Shown here piece by piece: positions 19,781-28,514 of a stretch of 64,000 nt of DNA (positions are counted from its first letter, which is position 1; each line of letters opens with the position of its first letter). A program made the translations under genes and the position numbers. Origin of the DNA: Wocania ichthyoenteri Th78 (GTDB taxonomy: Bacteria; Bacteroidota; Bacteroidia; Flavobacteriales; Flavobacteriaceae); assembly GCF_000789235.1 (NCBI RefSeq), contig NZ_KN525716.1:3392100-3456099 (forward strand), in the 5' to 3' direction. Under the pieces are notes generated by a model. That model saw nothing but the letters and a program-made list of their open reading frames with translations, searched no databases and was not told the origin of the DNA.

Positions 19781-21571
19781 ATGATGAAAAAAATTACTTT
19801 AATGTTTACCCTTTTAGCAGCCTCATTTGGGTATTCGCAATCACTCCCTTTTGATTTTAGTGATCTTGCTCATTTAATGGGAGGCGACGGAGGAACAGTT
19901 ACTAGCTTAACAACCGACCCTGATAATATGAGTGATGATGTTATGCAAATTATAGGTGCAACTGCTGCGTGGGATAATGCACAAATAGAGTTTGCAAAGA
20001 ATGTAGATCTTTCAGACGATGCTAACAATACAATTACCTTTAGAATTAAACCTATTAATAATACAGGTAGTGGAAATCATTTATTAAAATTTGAATTAGG
20101 TACTACTGCAGATACCCAATTAGAATTTACCACAACAGGTACTGCTTGGCAAAACATAAGTTTAGATTTTCCTTCGGGATTAGGAAATTATGGTAGAATG
20201 GTGATTTTTACAGATGCCGCTGATGCTAATGCTAGTTTTTCAGACACCTATTTAATCGATGATATTGCTGGTGGAACAAATGTAGCACCTCCTGCAGCCC
20301 CTGAAGCTTTTTTACCAATAGATTTTAGTGATGCTTATGAATTGTTTAGTGGACAAGATACAGTTACTAGCTTAACAACCGATCCTGATAATGCGAGCGA
20401 TGATGTTATGCAAATTATAGGTGCAACTGCTGCGTGGGATAATGCACAAATAGAGTTTGCAAAGAATGTAGATCTTTCAGACGATGCTAACAATACAATT
20501 ACCTTTAGAATTAAACCTATTAATAATACAGGTAGTGGAAATCATTTATTAAAATTTGAATTAGGTACTACTGCAGATACCCAATTAGAATTTACCACAA
20601 CAGGTACTGCTTGGCAAAACATAAGTTTAGATTTTCCTTCGGGATTAGGAAATTATGGTAGAATGGTGATTTTTACAGATGCCGCTGATGCTAATGCTAG
20701 TTTTTCAGATACCTATTTAGTAGACGATTTCGCTGGTGCAACAAATATTGAGCCTTTAGTGCCACCAGCGGCAGCACCTAAACCAACTACTACAGTAGCA
20801 AACGTTTTTAATATATACTCAGACACTGGCGGATATACTGGCGGCTTTGATTATGCTGGGGGTTGTTTTGGTGCTCTAGGAGGAGAGCCGGATCTTGATA
20901 CAAGTGCTGGTACAAATTTAGCATGGGAGTTTGATTTTGGTGCCCAAGGTTTTGGGTGTACAAACTCTTCAACTGTAGACGTTTCTAATATAGGAGGTTC
21001 GCCTATTGCTTATGTTAGTTTTCAATATTATACAGATAATGCAAATGATTTTTATATAGATATGATTAGTGGCCCTGGAGGATCAACTGTAGAATCCTTT
21101 TACTATATAGGAACTAATCTTGCTGGAGATGCGCCAGCTGAAGACATAGCAATTGTACAGGGATCATGGCAGCATGTTATTATTGATATTTCGGAATTTA
21201 CTAGCCAGACTTTTGATCCAACCGAATTATTTCAATTCAAATTTGATGTCTATTCAAATCAAGGTCCAGGTACTTTATATATTGATAATGTTATGCTAAG
21301 TAGTGTTGCACCTTCTTTAAACACTAAAGATTTCGAGTTAACAGCATTTAAAGCATACCCAAATCCAACGCAAGATAATTGGACGGTAAAGTCTAAAAGT
21401 CAGAATATAACATCTATTCAAGTGTATGATATTTTAGGTAAACAGGTATTATCGTTTTTACCTAATTCGAGTGAAGCTAATATTAATGGGATTGATTTAA
21501 AAGCAGGATTGTATTTTGCGCAAATAAAAACAAATAATAATTCACAAAGTATAAAACTTGTAAAAAAATAA
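19781..21571 (+). CDS. Secreted tandem carbohydrate-binding-module protein with type IX sorting domain
   Basis: The protein has 596 residues. A type I signal peptide ends near FGYSQ. Two nearly identical modules follow (about residues 24-165 and 180-320), each with TVTSLTTDPDN and ending in YL(I/V)DD. A different beta-sandwich module (about 335-505) ends in LYIDNVML and resembles the binding modules of the upstream surface lipoprotein. The last 80 residues form a type A T9SS sorting domain (FKAYPNPTQDNW, LKAGLYFAQIKTN), so it is exported and anchored or released by type IX secretion. No catalytic motif is visible. It probably binds polysaccharide outside the cell; its target is likely beta-glucan by position. 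The coding sequence contains a 311-bp exact direct repeat. Confidence 0.82.
   Translation: MMKKITLMFTLLAASFGYSQSLPFDFSDLAHLMGGDGGTVTSLTTDPDNMSDDVMQIIGATAAWDNAQIEFAKNVDLSDDANNTITFRIKPINNTGSGNHLLKFELGTTADTQLEFTTTGTAWQNISLDFPSGLGNYGRMVIFTDAADANASFSDTYLIDDIAGGTNVAPPAAPEAFLPIDFSDAYELFSGQDTVTSLTTDPDNASDDVMQIIGATAAWDNAQIEFAKNVDLSDDANNTITFRIKPINNTGSGNHLLKFELGTTADTQLEFTTTGTAWQNISLDFPSGLGNYGRMVIFTDAADANASFSDTYLVDDFAGATNIEPLVPPAAAPKPTTTVANVFNIYSDTGGYTGGFDYAGGCFGALGGEPDLDTSAGTNLAWEFDFGAQGFGCTNSSTVDVSNIGGSPIAYVSFQYYTDNANDFYIDMISGPGGSTVESFYYIGTNLAGDAPAEDIAIVQGSWQHVIIDISEFTSQTFDPTELFQFKFDVYSNQGPGTLYIDNVMLSSVAPSLNTKDFELTAFKAYPNPTQDNWTVKSKSQNITSIQVYDILGKQVLSFLPNSSEANINGIDLKAGLYFAQIKTNNNSQSIKLVKK
19934..20244 (+). 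repeat. 311-bp exact direct repeat, first copy
   Basis: By eye this block is identical, base for base, to 20399-20709 within the same gene, at an offset of 465 bp. It encodes most of one binding module. Flanking bases diverge at once on both sides. Confidence 0.9.
20399..20709 (+). repeat. 311-bp exact direct repeat, second copy
   Basis: This is the second identical copy of the binding-module block. The offset of 465 bp is a multiple of three, so gain or loss of a module would keep the reading frame. Confidence 0.9.
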
Positions 21572-21580
21572 TAACAAGGT

Positions 21581-21633
21581 TGTACTGCCCTAAGATAAGT
21601 CGATTTGTTGTCAATTTATTTTAGAGCGGTACA
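21581..21633. other. Imperfect palindrome/stem-loop after the T9SS gene
   Basis: TGTACTGCCCTAA (21581-21593) pairs with TTAGAGCGGTACA (21621-21633) at 12 of 13 positions counting one G-T wobble, over a 27-nt loop. No T-run follows on either strand, so it is not a standard terminator. It starts 9 bp after the stop codon. Confidence 0.55.
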
Positions 21634-21837
21634 TAATAAAAACCCCAGGTAAATTTATCTATAGACTTTTAGTGGAGTCAAAGGAACAAAAGTTAAACTA
21701 TTTTGATGTAGACTTAATAGTTTTTTTAATATATTAATACAAATACTAAATAAACACAACTAGATTAGGTAAATTCGTAACAAAAAGTAGAACAAATATT
21801 TTAAGACTTTTACGTTTAAAGTTATTAGATAAATATA

Positions 21838-21869
21838 TTTGTTTTTCTTTTTAAAGAAGTGTACTTTTG
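21838..21869 (+). promoter_or_regulatory. Candidate Bacteroidota-type promoter for the LacI regulator
   Basis: TTTG at 21838-21841 and TACTTTTG at 21862-21869 match the -33 and -7 consensus (TTTG, TAnnTTTG) with a 20-bp spacer. An alternative -7 box, TATATTTG, lies at 21834-21841. The remaining part of the 360-bp gap before lacI holds only the stem-loops and operator listed separately. Confidence 0.55.
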
Positions 21870-21872
21870 AAG

Positions 21873-21899
21873 AAAAGAATGGGACTCCATTCTTTTTTT
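21873..21899 (+). terminator. Terminator-like hairpin in the lacI leader
   Basis: AAAAGAATGG (21873-21882) pairs perfectly with CCATTCTTTT (21887-21896) over a 4-nt loop, with a run of seven T residues from 21893. It lies between the candidate promoter and the lacI start codon. It could stop read-through from upstream, act as an attenuator, or form a 5' stem on the lacI mRNA. Confidence 0.55.
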
Positions 21900-21908
21900 G
21901 AAGATTTA

Positions 21909-21924
21909 ACTAAACCGATTTAGT
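21909..21924. promoter_or_regulatory. LacI-family operator, copy 1 (autoregulatory)
   Basis: ACTAAACCGATTTAGT is a near-perfect palindrome with a central CG, typical of LacI-family sites. It ends 7 bp before the lacI start codon and is repeated exactly before the GH38 gene. The bound regulator would block its own expression. Confidence 0.75.
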
Positions 21925-21931
21925 TTTTGTT

Positions 21932-22948
21932 TTGAAAAAATTATATTTAAAAGATATCGCTCAAAATTTAGGTCTTTCTAAAACTACAGTTTCTTTTGTT
22001 TTAAATGGAAAAGGAGATGAGAATAAGATAAACATTAATACTCAAAATAAAGTTTTGGAGTATGCAAACAAGCATAATTATAAACCAAATCAATTAGCTA
22101 GAGGGTTGAGCCGTGGTAAAACAGAAACAATTGGCTTAATTATTCCAAACATTTCAGATACGTTTTATGCCAAAATTGCTGGTAGTATAGAAAAAAGAGC
22201 CAAAGAGTTTGGATATACAGTTGTCTTTAGTAGTTCAAATGAAAATGCAGCTGATGAAGAAAAATTGATTCAGTCTATGTTAAATCGTCAAGTGGATGGG
22301 TTAATTATTGCATCCACTCAGCAAAATCAAAAAGATATTGAGTTACTTATAAAGATGAATTTTCCATTTATTTTAATTGATAGACATTATCCAGAAATTG
22401 AAACTAATTATGTGTTAGTTGATAATTTTGGTAGTGTAAAAAAAGCAACAGAACATTTATTAAATCTAGGGAGGCGAAAAATTGGTTTTATATCATTAAA
22501 ATCCGATTTAGAAGCTTTAAAACAGCGACTTTTAGGATATCAAGAAGCATTAGTTGAAAATAATATCAAAACAAGTTATATCAAAGAATTAGGTACAGAT
22601 ACGTACAAAGAGGAAATGAAAAAGGCTGTAAGCGAACTAATAAAGTTTCCTAATACTGTAGATGCTATTGTGTTTTCAACGCACTATCTAACGGCTTTGG
22701 GAGTTAGAGAACTTAAAAATAATAATATTAAAATACCTAGTGAAGTAGCGATAGTTAGTTTTGATGAATTAAGTGCTTTCGATTTGGTAGATCCTCCAAT
22801 AACATCCTTAATACAGCCAGTTAATAAAATAGGTGATGCCGCAGTTGAGATTTTATTGAAAGATATAGAAAATAAAAAATGTTCGGTAGATAAAAAAGTA
22901 ATATTAGAAACAGGATTTATGATTAGAAAATCTTGTGGAACAGTTTAA
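21932..22948 (+). CDS. LacI-family transcriptional regulator
   Basis: The protein has 338 residues. The N-terminal helix-turn-helix is KKLYLKDIAQNLGLSKTTVS, then VLNGKGDE and the hinge region NYKPNQLARGL. A periplasmic-binding-protein-like ligand domain follows (IGLIIPNISDTFYAKI, then DAIVFSTHYLTALGV and VAIVSFDEL). The start is a TTG at 21932: an in-frame stop lies at 21911 and no ATG gives the intact helix-turn-helix. Identical 16-bp palindromes before this gene and before the GH38 gene suggest that it represses both and responds to a sugar released from the glycan, perhaps mannose or a mannoside. The ligand is inference. Confidence 0.92.
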   Translation: MKKLYLKDIAQNLGLSKTTVSFVLNGKGDENKININTQNKVLEYANKHNYKPNQLARGLSRGKTETIGLIIPNISDTFYAKIAGSIEKRAKEFGYTVVFSSSNENAADEEKLIQSMLNRQVDGLIIASTQQNQKDIELLIKMNFPFILIDRHYPEIETNYVLVDNFGSVKKATEHLLNLGRRKIGFISLKSDLEALKQRLLGYQEALVENNIKTSYIKELGTDTYKEEMKKAVSELIKFPNTVDAIVFSTHYLTALGVRELKNNNIKIPSEVAIVSFDELSAFDLVDPPITSLIQPVNKIGDAAVEILLKDIENKKCSVDKKVILETGFMIRKSCGTV

Positions 22949-22961
22949 TATTTAGCATTAA

Positions 22962-22977
22962 ACTAAACCGATTTAGT
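22962..22977. promoter_or_regulatory. LacI-family operator, copy 2 (GH38 gene)
   Basis: This is an exact second copy of ACTAAACCGATTTAGT, 14 bp after the lacI stop and about 40 bp before the GH38 start. It would let the regulator control the alpha-mannosidase gene and probably the cassette behind it. Confidence 0.75.
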
Positions 22978-23017
22978 TTTAGTGTTAAAAATAATAGAGA
23001 ATTAAAATTTGTTAAAT

Positions 23018-26000
23018 ATGAATACCTTAAAAAAATGCCTAAAACCATTGTATGGAAAAATTAGTTTAATTATTCTATGCTTGCTTTCCCTAAGTATAGG
23101 AGCGACAGAAAAAAATAATATTTCAATCAATAGCGTTAATGGAGTTAAGCCATTGCACGGTGGTGGAGGTCATAGTCATATTTATGAAGTAAATACAAAG
23201 TACAATTTATATAGTTTAAGTAAAAATGATATTGAAGGTTATAGTGAGAAAATTTCAGGAAGAGATTATACCTATCAATCTATAAGAGAAGATGTTACCA
23301 AGGCATTGATTTCTAGAGCTTCTGACGGGAAATTGGCTTTTGAGGTTTTATTAAACAAAATTCCAGAGAATTACACTAAAAAGGAAGTTTCCTTCTTTTT
23401 TTATTCCAATATCGATTTAAATATTAGAGAACCCTTTGATCTATTTATAAACGACAATTTAGCAATTACATTTATAGCAAATGAAGACGGGACTTTAAAA
23501 ATATTAAATAATCCAGTTAATGCAATTGCTGAATACATTTTAGTAAAAAGAGACGAAAATAAAGATGGTGTAGGTGCTTTTAGGTTAACGGTTCCAACAG
23601 AATTAATAGGGAAAGGCAATCAGGCTAAAATGAAAATTTTAGGGCATAAAAAAGGAAGTCGTTCTTGGTTTATGATTTTTAAAACAAATAATGTGCTGGA
23701 ATGGCTAAAAATTTCTGCAAAAAATGAAGCAGCATTTAGCATTAAACAAAGCGAAAGTGGTTTGCATATAGATGCTCCTGCACATTTTGGAGGAAAGACT
23801 GTTTATATAAAAAGTGATGGTAAGACAAGTAAAAAAGCAACATTTAAAACGTATGGTAATTTAGCAAAAGCAACTATTGAAATTGATGCGCCAAAAGAAC
23901 ATTTCAAATTATTTTATGGAGATGATGTTGTTGAGGTAACTTTTGAAAACAAAAACGGAACTTGTACTATATCTGATGTTATTGGAACTTTTTTTTATCA
24001 TTATAATATTCAAAATAAAGGGAAGTGGACAGCAGAAATAACAAAACTGTACGAGCCTTCATTATTTAATACTTATACAGACTTTTTTGATAAAAAACAC
24101 GAAGATGGAACAGTTTCAATCGTAAATTCAAGCCACCAAGATATTGCTTGGATGGACAGGCCAGAAGTTTGTATCATTCTTAGAGATACACTTGTATTAA
24201 CGCCCGTTATAAATGATGCTTTTATAAAAGAAGATTACGGTTTTGATATTGAAGATGGTTTAATGTTGAGAGAATATGTAGATAGACACCCAGAGTCTGT
24301 CGATAAAATTACAACACTACTAAATAAAAAACTAATATCGGTTGGAGCCTCTTACAATTGTCCTTATGAAGATATGTATGATGCCGAAGATTTAGTACGT
24401 CAGTTTTATTTAGGAAAAAAATGGGTGAAGAAAACGTTTGGCGGCTACGATTCTAAAGTATATTGGAATGTAGATGTTCCTGGAAAAACCATGCAATTTC
24501 CACAAATTTTGAAAAAAGCAGGTGTAGATTATATGATTATAAGTCGTCACGGAAAAGGCATGTTTAATTGGGAAAGTCCAGATGGAAGCTCTGTTTTTAC
24601 TTATTCTTCTGGTCATTATGGTGATGATTTTGTACAACTTTCAAAAGATTTAACAAATAAAATAAAATATGGTGCCGAACAAGTAACCTATTGGAGTCAA
24701 TATTATAAAGACAGTAAAACAGTAACACCTTTATTGTCTAGTTATGATATGATACCAGCAATAGATTATACCGATTTTGTAAAAGCTTGGAATGGTTTTG
24801 AAAAAGTAAAGGATAATAACAATAAGGAAATTCCAGTGTATCTGCCATCTATGGATATAATGACGTCCGATGAGTTTATGCCACTGGCAGAAAAGAACGC
24901 AACAAGTATAGAAACCATAAAGGGTGAAAGACCAAATGTATGGGTTTATATTCATGGACCTGCACATCACGAAGCCATTACAGCAAGTAGAGAAGCTTCA
25001 AAATTATTACCAGCGGCAGAAAAGTTTTTATCAATAGCCAATACAATGGATCCTGCTAGGGCACCATACCCTTTTAAAGAATTTGATGAAGCTTGGCAAG
25101 CAAAAATTTATCCAGATCACGGTTGGGGAGGTCATGATGGTGATATTACAGACGATTTGTTTAAAGCCCAGTTTGTAAAATCTAGAACAATGGGTTCTAA
25201 ATTATTAAATAAAGGAACCGATTTTATTGCAAATAGAATAAAAACCAAAGAAAGTTTAGGAACACCAGTGGTACTATTTAATAGCCTCTCATGGGAAAGA
25301 ACAGACCCTGTAACAGTTTCTGTTAATTTTACAAAAGGAAAAGCAAAGAGTTTAAACGTAGTTAATTCAAAAAAAGAAAAAATAGCATCACAAATTGTAA
25401 AGGCAGAATACTTTGATGATGGTTCTATAAAAAATGCTGACATTGTTTTTATAGCTAAAAACATCCCTTCAATTGGATATAAAACGTTTTATATCCAACA
25501 ATCTTTAGAAACACCTAATTCAATAACTAAAAAGGTAAGCACTTCAAACTATGAAAATGAAGCTTATAAAATTTCTTTCGAAAAAGGGGGGATTGCTCAA
25601 ATTTATGATAAAGAGCTAAAAAGAAATCTTTTTAAAACCGATAAATTTAAAGGAGCAGAAGTTTTTACATTGTATTCTAATGGAAATGGAGCAGGTGAGT
25701 TTGGAGATATACAACAACCTTTTATGCAAGATTTCGACAAGGTAAGTACACACAATCCAACTTGGGAAATTGTTACAAACGGTAATGTTTATACTACGTA
25801 TAGAATTAAACAACCTATTTTACACGCCATTGTACAACAAGATGTCACTATTTATCACGAGCTTAAAAGAGTGCTTTTTGAAACAGAGTTATTAAATTGG
25901 GACGGCACGTTGTATCGCGAATTTAGAACCGCTTTTCCAATAGCTATAGATAATGCATTAGTAACGCACGAAGTTCCTTTTGGTTCGGTTAAAGTTGGTC

Positions 26001-26629
26001 AAGATGAAATTCATACTGCTGGAGATAGATATACAGCACTTTGTAAAGATGTGCATCCAAGAGCCATTATGGATTGGTTTTCTGCTTCAGATGATGATAT
26101 GACGGTTACATTAAGTTCTTCTGTGGCTGCTGTAGATTGGATTGATCCAACATCCGATAACAGCGATACAGTTTTACAACATTTATTATTAGCCAGTAGA
26201 ACGTCTTGCCATTGGGAAGGAAATGAGTATTCGCAAGAAGGTAGTCATAGTTACCATAATATCCTTACCTCAAACAAAACAGGAGATGTTTCAGGAAAAC
26301 AAATGGCTAAACAGCATAACGAACCTTTACACGTAACTGTTTTTCCAGATAAATCTATAAATGCCTTTTTGCCAGAAACGGCAAGTTTTTTCAATATTGA
26401 TAAAGAAAATGTTATTGTGTCAACAATAAAGAAAGCCGAAGATACCGATGAGTTGGTTATTAGAATGTTCGATACGGAAGGTGAAAATTCTACGGTCGAT
26501 TTAAAATCATACTTTAAAATTAACAATTTTAAGCAAACAAATATTATCGAAGAGAATCCTGTTCCAGTAAAGGATTTGAAAGTTTCTAAATATGGAATAG
26601 AGACATTTACTTTTAAAACTAAAAATTAA
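23018..26629 (+). CDS. GH38 alpha-mannosidase-like enzyme, exported
   Basis: The protein has 1203 residues from the ATG at 23018; a TTG 9 bp upstream is less likely. A signal peptide (LIILCLLSLSIGA) begins the chain, and GGGGHSH follows at the mature N-terminus. An N-terminal beta-region (to about residue 360) precedes the GH38 catalytic domain. There SSHQDIAW gives the zinc ligands H373 and D375, and WNVDVPG gives the likely nucleophile D486. HGPAHHEAI and the C-terminal beta-sandwich domains (about 740-1200) complete the family pattern. GH38 enzymes remove alpha-linked mannose. It is larger than a typical 850-1050-residue member because of the N-terminal extension. It is the first gene after the second LacI operator, and a 107-bp gap separates it from the permease gene. 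Confidence 0.88.
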   Translation: MNTLKKCLKPLYGKISLIILCLLSLSIGATEKNNISINSVNGVKPLHGGGGHSHIYEVNTKYNLYSLSKNDIEGYSEKISGRDYTYQSIREDVTKALISRASDGKLAFEVLLNKIPENYTKKEVSFFFYSNIDLNIREPFDLFINDNLAITFIANEDGTLKILNNPVNAIAEYILVKRDENKDGVGAFRLTVPTELIGKGNQAKMKILGHKKGSRSWFMIFKTNNVLEWLKISAKNEAAFSIKQSESGLHIDAPAHFGGKTVYIKSDGKTSKKATFKTYGNLAKATIEIDAPKEHFKLFYGDDVVEVTFENKNGTCTISDVIGTFFYHYNIQNKGKWTAEITKLYEPSLFNTYTDFFDKKHEDGTVSIVNSSHQDIAWMDRPEVCIILRDTLVLTPVINDAFIKEDYGFDIEDGLMLREYVDRHPESVDKITTLLNKKLISVGASYNCPYEDMYDAEDLVRQFYLGKKWVKKTFGGYDSKVYWNVDVPGKTMQFPQILKKAGVDYMIISRHGKGMFNWESPDGSSVFTYSSGHYGDDFVQLSKDLTNKIKYGAEQVTYWSQYYKDSKTVTPLLSSYDMIPAIDYTDFVKAWNGFEKVKDNNNKEIPVYLPSMDIMTSDEFMPLAEKNATSIETIKGERPNVWVYIHGPAHHEAITASREASKLLPAAEKFLSIANTMDPARAPYPFKEFDEAWQAKIYPDHGWGGHDGDITDDLFKAQFVKSRTMGSKLLNKGTDFIANRIKTKESLGTPVVLFNSLSWERTDPVTVSVNFTKGKAKSLNVVNSKKEKIASQIVKAEYFDDGSIKNADIVFIAKNIPSIGYKTFYIQQSLETPNSITKKVSTSNYENEAYKISFEKGGIAQIYDKELKRNLFKTDKFKGAEVFTLYSNGNGAGEFGDIQQPFMQDFDKVSTHNPTWEIVTNGNVYTTYRIKQPILHAIVQQDVTIYHELKRVLFETELLNWDGTLYREFRTAFPIAIDNALVTHEVPFGSVKVGQDEIHTAGDRYTALCKDVHPRAIMDWFSASDDDMTVTLSSSVAAVDWIDPTSDNSDTVLQHLLLASRTSCHWEGNEYSQEGSHSYHNILTSNKTGDVSGKQMAKQHNEPLHVTVFPDKSINAFLPETASFFNIDKENVIVSTIKKAEDTDELVIRMFDTEGENSTVDLKSYFKINNFKQTNIIEENPVPVKDLKVSKYGIETFTFKTKN

Positions 26630-26736
26630 CCATTTAACTATAATTATGAAACATTCATGATTAGTAGTTTAGTTACACAAAGAAATGATTAAATGGATGC
26701 TACATATAACCTATAAAAAATAATAAATATAATCAG

Positions 26737-28080
26737 ATGAAAAAAAGAATCTTTTTTTACACGTTTGTAGCTGCTTTAGGTGGATTGCTATTTGGGTATG
26801 ATACTGCCGTTATTAATGGAGCACTTCCCTTTTTTACCGATCATTTTCAATTAACAGCATCAATGCAAGGTTGGGCAGTAAGTTCAGCGTTAATTGGTTG
26901 TATTGTAGGGGCGTTTTTTATTGGTCGATTAGGCGATAAGTATGGTAGACGAAGTATGCTTAGAGTCATGGCGTTATTCTTTTTAATTTCTGCCATTGGA
27001 TCTGGTTTGGCAGATAGTTTAACAACGTTTGTAATTTATCGGTTGCTAGGTGGTATCGCTATTGGAGGTGCTTCAGTGCTTTCACCAATGTATATTACTG
27101 AAATTGCTCCTCCAAAATATAGAGGACGACTTACAATTACATTTCAACTTTCAATAGTTCTAGGGATTTTAGTAGCATTTTATGCAGATTATTTATTGTT
27201 AGATATAGGCGAAAACAACTGGCGTTGGATGTTTGCTTCAGAAGCAATTCCTGCACTATTATTTTTTGGATTGCTATTTTTTGTTGGTAGAAGCCCACGC
27301 TGGTTAATAACAAAGGGGAAATTAGCTGAAGCAAGAGAAGTTATTATAAGTGTAAACAACGATGATGATGTTGAAAGTACTTTTGAAGAAATAAAAGAAT
27401 CTATTGATACCGATGTTGTAGAAAGTAGTAAAATATTACTTCAAAAGCCATATTTTAAATTGGTTATTATAGGTATTCTTATTGGTATGTTCAATCAGTT
27501 TACAGGGATAAATATTGTTATGTATTACGCAACCGATATTTTTAGAACCGCTGGGTTTTCAACAGAATCTGCTATTGGTCAAACGGTGTTAATAGGACTA
27601 ACAAACTTGGTGTTTACACTAATTGCAATGCAATTGATAGATAAAATTGGGCGAAAAATTTTGTTACTTTTTGGATCCATTGGAATGGCACTATTTTTAG
27701 GAATCTTTTCATATTTCTTTTTAACAGGAACAATGAATTTTGTTTTGGTAGTATGTTTAATAGGTTTTGTTGCGTTCTTTGCTGCTTCACAAGGAGCCGT
27801 AATTTGGGTGTTATTTTCAGAAATGTTCCCAAATAATATCAGGTCAAGAGGTGTGGCTATTGGTACATTCTCGCATTGGTTTTTTAATGGTTTAACAGCG
27901 TTTTTATTCCCAATAATAGTTGGATTATTTACTGATGGAAAAGGAACAAGCTACGTTTTTGCTTTCTATGCAATAGCAACATTAGCTAGTTATTTCTTCT
28001 ATAAAAAATATTTAATTGAAACCAAAGGAAAATCGTTAGAACAAATTGAAAAGGAAGTATTTAAAACGGAAGATAAATAG
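26737..28080 (+). CDS. Sugar porter-family MFS permease
   Basis: The protein has 447 residues with 12 predicted membrane segments. Sugar-porter signatures are present: GGLLFGYDTAVINGAL in helix 1, GRLGDKYGRRSML in the first cytoplasmic loop, SPRWLITKGK before the central loop, and the second-half QFTGINIVMYYA segment. The C-terminus ends with the family's ETKGKSLEQIE. Members such as XylE and GLUT carry monosaccharides through the inner membrane. It follows the GH38 gene and begins a run of sugar-acid catabolic genes with 4-54-bp gaps, so it probably imports the monosaccharide released by GH38, perhaps mannose. The substrate is inferred. Confidence 0.93.
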   Translation: MKKRIFFYTFVAALGGLLFGYDTAVINGALPFFTDHFQLTASMQGWAVSSALIGCIVGAFFIGRLGDKYGRRSMLRVMALFFLISAIGSGLADSLTTFVIYRLLGGIAIGGASVLSPMYITEIAPPKYRGRLTITFQLSIVLGILVAFYADYLLLDIGENNWRWMFASEAIPALLFFGLLFFVGRSPRWLITKGKLAEAREVIISVNNDDDVESTFEEIKESIDTDVVESSKILLQKPYFKLVIIGILIGMFNQFTGINIVMYYATDIFRTAGFSTESAIGQTVLIGLTNLVFTLIAMQLIDKIGRKILLLFGSIGMALFLGIFSYFFLTGTMNFVLVVCLIGFVAFFAASQGAVIWVLFSEMFPNNIRSRGVAIGTFSHWFFNGLTAFLFPIIVGLFTDGKGTSYVFAFYAIATLASYFFYKKYLIETKGKSLEQIEKEVFKTEDK

Positions 28081-28090
28081 TTAAAAAAGA

Positions 28091-28510
28091 ATGAGTTTAA
28101 TTGAAACATATTCAATAATTGAAGAAGGTTATCACCCATTTTTAATACGAGAAGATTGGCAAGTTGCACAACTAAATTATATTGAAGATCAGCATATTAA
28201 AAATATTAATAAAATTGAAGTCCACCGTAATACAGATGAAGTTTTTGTTTTATTAAAAGGAAAATCATTTTTAATAACTGTTGATTTAATTAATGGAGAA
28301 CCTACTTTTAAAGCTGATGTAATGAAACCTCATGTTACCTATAATATTCCTCAAAATGTATGGCATAATATTGTTATGGACAAAGGAAGTGAGGTATTAA
28401 TTATTGAAAAGACAAATACGCATTTAAATGATGTTGAGTATTTGCATTTAACTGAAAAACAGAAAACTAATTTAAGAGCAACAATTGAAAAAATAACAAA
28501 AAAAATATAG
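28091..28510 (+). CDS. Small cupin-domain protein
   Basis: The protein has 139 residues, without signal peptide or membrane segment. A single cupin barrel is suggested by EVHRNTDEVFVLLKGKSFLI in the first motif and by YNIPQNVWHNIVMDKGSEVLII in the second. The usual histidine and glutamate metal ligands (H...E and a later H) appear present. It lies 10 bp after the sugar-porter gene and 4 bp before the RraA-fold gene, so it is part of the same transcript. It could be a sugar isomerase or epimerase, or a sensor; the sequence does not say which. Confidence 0.72.
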   Translation: MSLIETYSIIEEGYHPFLIREDWQVAQLNYIEDQHIKNINKIEVHRNTDEVFVLLKGKSFLITVDLINGEPTFKADVMKPHVTYNIPQNVWHNIVMDKGSEVLIIEKTNTHLNDVEYLHLTEKQKTNLRATIEKITKKI

Positions 28511-28514
28511 AATT

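Noticed and set aside
26632-26697. CCATTTAA...TTAAATGG inverted repeat between GH38 and the permease gene
   Set aside because: The arms are short, AT-rich and far apart; likely chance in this base composition.
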